Source: Deltaproteobacteria bacterium
GTDB taxonomy: Bacteria; Desulfobacterota; Dissulfuribacteria; Dissulfuribacterales; QOAL01
Assembly (NCBI GenBank): GCA_027003115.1
Contig: JALWYS010000182.1
Span: 1-39,268 of the forward strand
Length of the DNA stretch: 39,268 nt
Direction of reading: 5' to 3'
A program made the translations under genes and the position numbers. This document shows positions 24,933-31,571 of this stretch, one piece after another (within the stretch, counting starts at the first letter, position 1; each line of letters opens with the position of its first letter). The notes under the pieces are model-generated. The model made no database searches. It had not been told where the DNA came from and saw only the letters and a program-made list of their open reading frames with translations.

Positions 24933-26042
24933 CTAATTCCAGAAATCCTCCTGGAACTTCCGTATGGCATTTTCAAGGCTGCCAAGCCTTTCCACATTCC
25001 TTCTGAAAAGCGAGCTGGTGGGTCCTTTATGGATCATGTCTTCCAGAACGGGTAGATAGGAGGAGGAGCCTAATTCTTCAAAGACAGGCTCAAGGGCATG
25101 CAGCTGACGAACAAGCATGGTTTTCATCATCCTCTTTTCAAACCTTTGCTGGTCAACGAATATCCCTTGAAGTCCATGCCGGGCTGCCTGCCATTTGTTG
25201 CTCAGTATCACAGCGATGTGCATGGGAAAAAGCGAGATGCTGTCTGTTGAAATGGCTGCAACCAAGGCCTGGATCAAGGCAGAAAGTGCCATGATTTGCT
25301 TGAATCTTGCGGGTATATCGCAGATTCTGATCTCTATGGTCCCAAAGTCAGGACTTGGCCGGACGTCCCACCAGATGTCCCTTGGCTGCTCTATTATGCC
25401 GCATTTTTTAAGCAGCTCCACAAGCTTGCAGTAGTTTTCCCAGGAACCTAGGGAATCGGGCATTCCAGAGCGAGGCAGGGTGTCAAAGAGCTTTGAGCGA
25501 AAGGAGGCAAAGCCCGTATCCTTCCCCTCAAGAAAGGGACTTGATGCGCTTAGGGCAAGAAGCATGGGAAGAAACGCCCTCAGATTGTCAAAAACCTTTA
25601 TGGCAGTCTCTCCACAGTCAAGCCCCACGTGGCAGTGAAGCCCCTGGGTTATGAGCCTTTTGCCTATGATTTGAAGCTCCTTCAGAATGGTCTTGTATCG
25701 TGGGTCTGGGTAGAGCTTCTGTTCCTGATAACTAGAGAAGGGGTGAAGGCTTGAGGCAAAGATGGAGCAGTTGTTTTTTCTTGCGGCCTTTTCCAGAAAC
25801 TCGATGGAGCCCCTGATGTCGGCTTCTGCCTCTTTGATGCTGGAGCAGACTTTGGTGTTCACTTCCACCATTGACTGGATGAACTCTGGCTTTATGTAAC
25901 CTTTTAGCTCACTTGGAAGGGAAGAGATTATCTCAACGGCCTTTGGACTAAGTCCCAGATGCCGCTCATCAAGAAGTTGAAATTCCACCTCTATTCCAAC
26001 AGTGAACTGTTTGCTCTTTTTAAAAGAAATGGTTTTTGCCAA
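24933..26042 (-). CDS. Carboxylate-amine ligase, glutamate-cysteine ligase GCS2 family
   Basis: A 369-residue ATP-dependent ligase of the YbdK/GCS2 type (YbdK is ~372 residues). Landmarks are FTVGIEVEFQLLD near the N-terminus, GLHCHVGLD in the middle and RPSPDFGTIEIRICDIP. Members join the carboxylate of an acid such as glutamate to an amine, with weak gamma-glutamylcysteine synthetase activity in some cases. The true substrate is not deducible. It is the last gene of the long minus-strand operon, 40 bases after the M20 amidohydrolase. No terminator is evident before the convergent HDOD gene. Confidence 0.88.
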   Translation of the reverse strand: MAKTISFKKSKQFTVGIEVEFQLLDERHLGLSPKAVEIISSLPSELKGYIKPEFIQSMVEVNTKVCSSIKEAEADIRGSIEFLEKAARKNNCSIFASSLHPFSSYQEQKLYPDPRYKTILKELQIIGKRLITQGLHCHVGLDCGETAIKVFDNLRAFLPMLLALSASSPFLEGKDTGFASFRSKLFDTLPRSGMPDSLGSWENYCKLVELLKKCGIIEQPRDIWWDVRPSPDFGTIEIRICDIPARFKQIMALSALIQALVAAISTDSISLFPMHIAVILSNKWQAARHGLQGIFVDQQRFEKRMMKTMLVRQLHALEPVFEELGSSSYLPVLEDMIHKGPTSSLFRRNVERLGSLENAIRKFQEDFWN

Positions 26043-26082
26043 AAGGGTACCATCTCCTTGTTGATATCAGGCCTCAACTATT

Positions 26083-27267
26083 TTAGCCCAAAAGGGCCCT
26101 TAATGCACAGTTTGCAAAGAAGGCAGCACCTACAGGAAGCACGTTCTCGTCAAAATCAAAGCCTGAGCTGTGGGCTGGGTAGTCATTGCCCCTTTTTCTT
26201 GCCCCAAACCTTACGAAACACCCTGGAACCTTTTCAAGGTAGAAGGAAAAGTCCTCCCCTCCCAAGCTTGGGATAGGGTAGGGGATTACTCCTTCCTTTC
26301 CAACAACCTCAATTGCGGCCTGTCTTGCAATCCTGGTCGCTTCCTCACTGTTTATTACCGGTGGGTAGTGTTCAGGAAAGGTGACGCTGGTCTTAACCCT
26401 GAAGGCTGTCTCCACTGCCCGGGCACAGGCCTTTATGGCCCCAAATGTCTCCTTTCGTATCTCCTTGCAGGTGGTCCTCATGGTGCCCTTTAGTATCGCC
26501 TTTTCGGCAATGGCGTTGGGGGCGCTTCCTGCCTCAAACCTGCCAATGGAAACCAGGGAGGGATACTGGGGGTTTATCCTCTTGTTTATGGCCGATTGCA
26601 GCATGACAATCAAGTTCGCTGCGGCAACTATTGCATCTGCTGCCTCATGGGGTCTTGCAGCGTGTCCTCCCTTGCCCTTTACCTCGATGCTGACCCTGTC
26701 TGCATAGGCGCAGATAAGCCCCTCCTGGACTGCCACCTTGCCAACATCAAAGTGGGTGTCTATGTGGCCTCCAAATATGTAACGGCAATTTTCAAGACAC
26801 CCTTCCTGAACCATGCTTTTTGCTCCTCCCTTGCCCTCCTCTGCTGGCTGAAAAAGGAGCCTGACAAGCCCTTTGTTTACGCAGCGTTCCATTAAGAGCC
26901 TTGCGCAACCAAGGAGCATGGCCACATGCCCGTCATGCCCGCATGCGTGCATGACCCCCTGTTTTTTTGATGAAAACTCAAGCCCTGTCTTCTCCTGAAT
27001 GGGCAAAGCGTCCATGTCTGCCCGGAGACACACTACGTTTTTGCTGTGTCTGTCTCCTATTTCTGCAACGATTCCCGTGCGCGCTATGTTGTTTTTATAA
27101 GGTATGCCAAGTTCCTTTAGAATTGAGCAGATGTATCTGGATGTCTCCTTCTCCTTGAAGGCTACTTCTGGATTTTCATGGATGTGGCGCCTTATTGATG
27201 AAAGCCACGGGGACATACCCTTTGCCCTTGAAAGGAAACCTTCTTGGTATTTGTTTTCTTTCTTCAT
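26083..27267 (-). CDS. M20D-family amidohydrolase
   Basis: A 394-residue metal-dependent hydrolase. The metal-binding motif MHACGHDGHVAMLLG, the FQPAEEGKGGA catalytic-Glu motif and the C-terminal GGEDFSFYL region mark the hippurate hydrolase / N-acyl-amino-acid amidohydrolase group. It hydrolyses amide-linked amino-acid conjugates; the natural substrate is unknown. It overlaps speE by 4 bases and precedes the GCS2 ligase by 40, placing an amide-forming and an amide-cleaving enzyme next to an aminopropyltransferase. Confidence 0.9.
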   Translation of the reverse strand: MKKENKYQEGFLSRAKGMSPWLSSIRRHIHENPEVAFKEKETSRYICSILKELGIPYKNNIARTGIVAEIGDRHSKNVVCLRADMDALPIQEKTGLEFSSKKQGVMHACGHDGHVAMLLGCARLLMERCVNKGLVRLLFQPAEEGKGGAKSMVQEGCLENCRYIFGGHIDTHFDVGKVAVQEGLICAYADRVSIEVKGKGGHAARPHEAADAIVAAANLIVMLQSAINKRINPQYPSLVSIGRFEAGSAPNAIAEKAILKGTMRTTCKEIRKETFGAIKACARAVETAFRVKTSVTFPEHYPPVINSEEATRIARQAAIEVVGKEGVIPYPIPSLGGEDFSFYLEKVPGCFVRFGARKRGNDYPAHSSGFDFDENVLPVGAAFFANCALRALLG

Positions 27268-28112
27268 GGTTTTCCAACGGCCCTTTCAAGAAAGTTTGGA
27301 AGAGTAAAGGAGGCCGCACCAAGCCCAGGATTAAAGTATTTTAGTTCAGCGTATCCTTCTTCAGAAAGGAGTCTTCTTTTTATCTTTTCAATTTCAAAGG
27401 CACCGTTTCCTGCCACAACCCACGACCAGTACCCGCCTGGATAGGTGGGTATGGGGGCGGTGTAAAAGCGTGTAAAGGAAAAGCCTGCACAAAGTATGGC
27501 CTCTTTCATTTCACGCATGGTTGGCAGATGATAGATGGGGGATTCGCTTTGAGCACAAAGTATGCCCCCTTCCTTTAGCGCCCTGTTACACGTGTTGTAA
27601 AACGTTTCTGTAAAGAGGCCCTTTGCCGCTCCAATGGGGTCTGTTGAGTCCACAATTATGATGTCAAACTTCCTTTCAGTGTCTTTAAGGATCTTGCTAC
27701 CATCCTCAAAGACGATCTCCACCCTTTCATCCCCAAGGCCACAGGAGATGTCCGGGAAAAACTTCTTGGATGTCTCAACCACCTGCTTGTCTATCTCGCA
27801 CAGAAGCACCTTTTTTACAAAGGAATAGCGGAGAAGCTCCCTCACGGCGCCCCCGTCTCCCCCTCCGATCACCAGGATTTCTTCAGCCCTCTCATGAAGG
27901 TGCATGGCTGGGTGCACTAGCATCTCGTGGTAGATGAACTCGTCCCTTTCAGTGGTCATAACCAGGCCGTCCAGAAGAAGCATTCGGCCGTATTCCTCGG
28001 TCTCTAACACGTCTATCCGTTGATACCTGGTGGTTGTGGAAAAGAGGGTCCTCTTGCACTTAAGAGTAATACCAGCGGCTGGTGTATGTTTTTCCGTGTA
28101 CCAAAGTTCCAT
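27264..28112 (-). CDS. speE: Spermidine synthase (polyamine aminopropyltransferase)
   Basis: A 282-residue enzyme. Family motifs are ERDEFIYHEMLVHPAMHLH, the cofactor-binding LVIGGGDGGAVRELLRY, the catalytic DSTDPIGAAKGLFT segment and a C-terminal PTYPGGYWSWVVAG. It transfers an aminopropyl group from decarboxylated SAM to putrescine or a related amine. No speD (SAM decarboxylase) is visible in the window. It starts 6 bases after the cytochrome gene ends and overlaps the M20 amidohydrolase by 4 bases, so it is coupled within the operon. Confidence 0.92.
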   Translation of the reverse strand: MELWYTEKHTPAAGITLKCKRTLFSTTTRYQRIDVLETEEYGRMLLLDGLVMTTERDEFIYHEMLVHPAMHLHERAEEILVIGGGDGGAVRELLRYSFVKKVLLCEIDKQVVETSKKFFPDISCGLGDERVEIVFEDGSKILKDTERKFDIIIVDSTDPIGAAKGLFTETFYNTCNRALKEGGILCAQSESPIYHLPTMREMKEAILCAGFSFTRFYTAPIPTYPGGYWSWVVAGNGAFEIEKIKRRLLSEEGYAELKYFNPGLGAASFTLPNFLERAVGKP

Positions 28113-28118
28113 GTCAGA

Positions 28119-28388
28119 TCAAGACCCTGGCTTGGCCTTTTTATGGCAAAAAAGGCATCTGTACTTTGGGGGATGATTCTTTGGAAGAGGCATGCCAGCC
28201 TCCTTTCCATGGCACTTTGAACACATCTTTTCCGCCTCCTTCTTTGGCATGTTGTAAAACTGTCTGTGGTTTTCATCATAGGGTATCTTGGCAGTGGTCT
28301 CAGGAGGTGCCATCCACAGGAATATGAGCAGGGCCGCAGATCCGATTATAAAGATTACGTTGTAGATAAAGGCCTTTTTCTTTTTCAT
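28119..28388 (-). CDS. Small membrane-anchored diheme c-type cytochrome
   Basis: An 89-residue protein. An uncleaved N-terminal helix (residues ~8-26, FIYNVIFIIGSAALLIFLW) would anchor it with the rest in the periplasm. Two heme c motifs, CSKCH and CLFCH, are about 24 residues apart, separated by Pro- and Lys-rich sequence with a further His in NHPPKYR that may act as axial ligand. It resembles small NapB- or cytochrome c-type electron carriers but I cannot name a family. It overlaps the upstream HD gene by 4 bases and is followed 6 bases later by speE. Confidence 0.78.
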   Translation of the reverse strand: MKKKKAFIYNVIFIIGSAALLIFLWMAPPETTAKIPYDENHRQFYNMPKKEAEKMCSKCHGKEAGMPLPKNHPPKYRCLFCHKKAKPGS

Positions 28389-29188
28389 GTGCCAAGTCTC
28401 TCCTTTAAGAACCTGGAAAGCTTGCTGGATATGAGGCGTCTTTCCTCGCCTTGTGGGAGCCTTTCCAGGATGGTGTCAATGTAGCCTCTCTGGGTGATGA
28501 TCTTTAGGGAGGCTTTAAAATTTATGTCAAAGAGCCAGCTTAGGCGCATGACCATGAAATCAAGCTGGTTCTTTACGTTTTCAAGCCTGACTATCCTGCC
28601 TGAAGAAAAATCCTCCATTACTTCAGAAGAGATGGCATCCCCAGGCGGAAGGCCAAGGTTTATCTCATTGCTTCCCTTACCCTTTGTGTAAAATTCGTCA
28701 AAGACGCGCCAGATGTCAATCTTGTCTGCATCCCTAAGTATTTTTGAAAGCGTAAGTTTAAGGCCCTTGAAATTTTCCGGTATGGAAAACTTGTTGTGCA
28801 CGTAGATGGCATCAAGAACCACCTGTCTTTCCTCGTCCTTTAAATCTTTTAGTACCTGATTTTCCTTTAGGACCTTTACGCTTAAAAGCGCATGGTCCTC
28901 TGACTTTGCATCGAGAAACGTCCCATATTTCTCAAACTGGGGAAGTCTTCCAATGTCATGGAAAAGCCCGCAAAGCTCACTTAGAAATAGCGCCCGCTGG
29001 TCAATGTCTAGGTCTTCGCCCAGTGTAAGGGCCAGATGGCGCACCCTCTGGCTGTGAACGAGCTTGAGTCCCATGGCCTCTCTGCCTGTTTTTGATGCAT
29101 TAGATAAAAAAGCCCGGGAGAAGGCGCCAAACCAGCCCTGGTAACGAATCATCTCCTGCCTAAAGGGCCTATTTAGTGTCGTTTTCAT
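28385..29188 (-). CDS. HD-domain phosphohydrolase
   Basis: A 267-residue protein with a metal-dependent HD domain: HSQRVRHLAL (first His), CGLFHDIGRLPQF (HD pair), then DHALLSVKVL and a later DADKIDIW. The signature HDIGR is intact, so hydrolysis of a nucleotide or phosphate ester is plausible; the substrate is unknown. No transmembrane segment or partner domain is present. It lies 9 bases after scpA and overlaps the diheme cytochrome gene by 4. Confidence 0.85.
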   Translation of the reverse strand: MKTTLNRPFRQEMIRYQGWFGAFSRAFLSNASKTGREAMGLKLVHSQRVRHLALTLGEDLDIDQRALFLSELCGLFHDIGRLPQFEKYGTFLDAKSEDHALLSVKVLKENQVLKDLKDEERQVVLDAIYVHNKFSIPENFKGLKLTLSKILRDADKIDIWRVFDEFYTKGKGSNEINLGLPPGDAISSEVMEDFSSGRIVRLENVKNQLDFMVMRLSWLFDINFKASLKIITQRGYIDTILERLPQGEERRLISSKLSRFLKERLGT

Positions 29189-29197
29189 GCATGCGCC

Positions 29198-29923
29198 TTA
29201 AGTCAAAACCTTTCTTCTTATCAACACTATGTCTCCATGATGTATCTTCTGAAAAAGCCTTATAATTCCCCTTTTTGAAAGCTCAAGTATGGCAAGAAAT
29301 GTCACTATGACAAGTCTTCGATCCATCTTTTCATCAAAGAGGCTGAAGAAACTTAGCCTTCCCTTCTCTGTTACGATCTTCTCTATTTCCTTTATACGCT
29401 CAGATAGCCTGACCCTGGCCCTTTCTATCTCTATGGTTCTAGGAAGGCCCTTTTCCTTTAAGAGCCTCCTTAGGGCCTCAACAAGCTCAAAGACGCTGAC
29501 ATTAAGCACTTCTATTTCTTCAAGACCCTCCTGGATATTTTGGGACTCCCCTGGGCATAGAAAAACGTCCCTTCCAAGCATTGGGCACTCGTTCAGCCTA
29601 TCTGCAAGCTCCTTTGCCTTCTTGAGTTCCTGAAGGGCCACTGTTATCTGAAGCCTTGGGTCATCTTCGTCCATCTCCTGGGGCCTTTGAGCAGGCAGGA
29701 GCATCCTGCTCTTTATCTGTATAAGGGTTGCTGCCATGAGCAGGTATTCTGCTGCCACCTCTATGTCCAGGGCCTTCAGGAGCTCCAGGTATTCAAGGTA
29801 CTGGTTGGTTACAAGGGAGATGGGAATATCTGTGATGTCTAGCCTGTTTCGCGTAATGAGATGAAGTAGCAGGTCCAGGGGGCCTTCAAAGACGTCTAAT
29901 CTGACCTTGCATTCCGGCTCCAC
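29198..29923 (-). CDS. scpA: Segregation and condensation protein A
   Basis: A 241-residue kleisin. The N-terminal motif FEGPLDLLLHLITRNRLDI and YLEYLELLKALDIEVAAEYLL are diagnostic, and the C-terminal winged-helix region (LAILELSKRGIIRLFQ) is present. With SMC and ScpB it organises the chromosome. It overlaps the end of trpS by 28 bases. ScpB, usually next door, is not found in the following genes; an HD protein takes that place. Confidence 0.9.
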   Translation of the reverse strand: MEPECKVRLDVFEGPLDLLLHLITRNRLDITDIPISLVTNQYLEYLELLKALDIEVAAEYLLMAATLIQIKSRMLLPAQRPQEMDEDDPRLQITVALQELKKAKELADRLNECPMLGRDVFLCPGESQNIQEGLEEIEVLNVSVFELVEALRRLLKEKGLPRTIEIERARVRLSERIKEIEKIVTEKGRLSFFSLFDEKMDRRLVIVTFLAILELSKRGIIRLFQKIHHGDIVLIRRKVLT

Positions 29924-30897
29924 AGGGCTTCCCTTACCTGGATCATGGTGTTAGAGGCCTCTTTTCTGGCCCTCTTTGCCCCATCCTCAAGTATATTGTG
30001 AATGATCTCTGGGGACTTTGAAAACTCCCGTCTCCTTTCCCAGATGGGCTCAAGAAATCTTACCACGGCCTTTGCAAGCTCTTTCTTGCAGGCAACACAG
30101 CCAAGCCTGGCCGCCTTGCACTCATTTACTATCTCTTCAATGCGCTCTTTTGGCATGTAGAGCCTGTGCAGGTTAAAGGCTATGCATCTTTTTTCCGGGT
30201 CCCCTGGGTCTGATTTTCTTGGCCTTTCAACATCGGTGACCATGGTCATTATCTTTTTTGTCACCTCTTCTGGGGTGTCTGAGATAAAGATGGAGTTTCC
30301 ATAGCTCTTGCTCATCTTTCTACCATCAAGGCCTGGAAGCTTGGGCGTTTCAGCCAAAAGGGGCTCTGGAATGGGAAAGATCTCCTGGTAGAGGAAGTTG
30401 AACCGCCTTGTTATCTCCCTAGTCAGCTCTACGTGGGGTAGCTGGTCAATGCCAACTGGCACCTTGTTGGCCTTGTACATAATGATGTCTGCGGCCTGGA
30501 GGACAGGATATCCCAGGAAGCCGTAGGTGGATATGTCCTTATCCTTAAGCTGCTGCTTCTGCTCCTTGTAGGTTGGATTTCTTTCCAGCCAGCCAAGGGG
30601 CGTTATCATGGAAAGGAGCAGGTGAAGCTCTGCATGCTCCTTAATGTCCGACTGGATAAAAAGGGTGGCCTTTTCAGGGTCTATTCCAACTGCCAGCCAG
30701 TCCAGGACCATTTCAGATATGTTTTCCGGGATTTCCCAGGCCCTTTTGTAGTTTGTGGTAAGGGCGTGCCAGTCGGCCACAAAAAAGAAACACTCGTATT
30801 CCTCCTGGAGCCGTTTCCAGTTTTCAAGCACACCGTGCAGGTGGCCAAGGTGAAGCTTCCCAGATGGACGCATACCACTCAAGCAGCGTTTTTTCAT
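29896..30897 (-). CDS. trpS: Tryptophanyl-tRNA synthetase
   Basis: A 333-residue class I aminoacyl-tRNA synthetase. The HIGH-type motif is PSGKLHLGHLHG near the N-terminus and the KMSKS motif is KMSKSYGN. The length and the QAADIIMYKANKVPVGIDQ region fit bacterial TrpRS. It lies between the M50 protease (26-base gap) and scpA (overlap), an order seen in other Desulfobacterota as I recall. Confidence 0.95.
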   Translation of the reverse strand: MKKRCLSGMRPSGKLHLGHLHGVLENWKRLQEEYECFFFVADWHALTTNYKRAWEIPENISEMVLDWLAVGIDPEKATLFIQSDIKEHAELHLLLSMITPLGWLERNPTYKEQKQQLKDKDISTYGFLGYPVLQAADIIMYKANKVPVGIDQLPHVELTREITRRFNFLYQEIFPIPEPLLAETPKLPGLDGRKMSKSYGNSIFISDTPEEVTKKIMTMVTDVERPRKSDPGDPEKRCIAFNLHRLYMPKERIEEIVNECKAARLGCVACKKELAKAVVRFLEPIWERRREFSKSPEIIHNILEDGAKRARKEASNTMIQVREALWSRNARSD

Positions 30898-30923
30898 GTC
30901 TGAAACGATCCTTTCTGCAATAG

Positions 30924-31571
30924 TTATATGATTGGGCCTATCAGGAGTCTGTTGGCGTAATTGATGAGCGGGACTATAATTCGGTCGGTCACCCCTGTAA
31001 AGATGAGCACAAGGAGAATTATGAACCCGTACCGTTCAAGGGCCTCGTAGTGGTGCATGAGGTTTCTTGGCAAAAGCCCTGCAAGCACCTTGCTGCCGTC
31101 AAGGGGAGGAACAGGTATCAGATTAAATATGGCAAGTCCTATGTTTATTTGTATGCTTACAAAGGCCATGTAAAGAAGCGGCCTTATGATATAGCCCATG
31201 GACGCTGAAGCCCCGGATAGGGGCCCGATTATGGAGCGAAGAACAAGGGCGCTCAAAACTGCAAGGGCTATGTTAGAAGCTGGGCCGGCCAGGGCAACCC
31301 ATATCATGTCCCTCTTGGGGTCCTTGAAATTCAAAGGGTTTACAGGCACAGGCTTTGCCCAGCCTATCATCTGGGTAATGAAAAAGACAAGGGTTCCAAC
31401 AGGGTCAAGGTGCTTGATGGGGTTAAGGGTTAGCCTTCCCATGGCCTTTGCCGTTGGATCCCCAAGCTTCCATGCTGCAAGCCCGTGGGCAACCTCGTGG
31501 ACCGTTACCGCAAAGAGTATGGGCGGGGTAAGGATGAGTATCTTTTGAATCATGGATGGTATATCTATCAT
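30924..31571 (-). CDS. Site-2 protease family zinc metalloprotease (M50)
   Basis: A 215-residue integral membrane protein with about five to six hydrophobic segments. The zinc motif HEVAH is in TVHEVAHGLAAWKLGDPTA and the third ligand region is NLIPVPPLDGSKVL. It belongs to the compact M50 group without PDZ domains. Substrates are unknown. It starts inside the end of the cca gene (4-base overlap) and precedes trpS. Confidence 0.9.
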   Translation of the reverse strand: MIDIPSMIQKILILTPPILFAVTVHEVAHGLAAWKLGDPTAKAMGRLTLNPIKHLDPVGTLVFFITQMIGWAKPVPVNPLNFKDPKRDMIWVALAGPASNIALAVLSALVLRSIIGPLSGASASMGYIIRPLLYMAFVSIQINIGLAIFNLIPVPPLDGSKVLAGLLPRNLMHHYEALERYGFIILLVLIFTGVTDRIIVPLINYANRLLIGPII

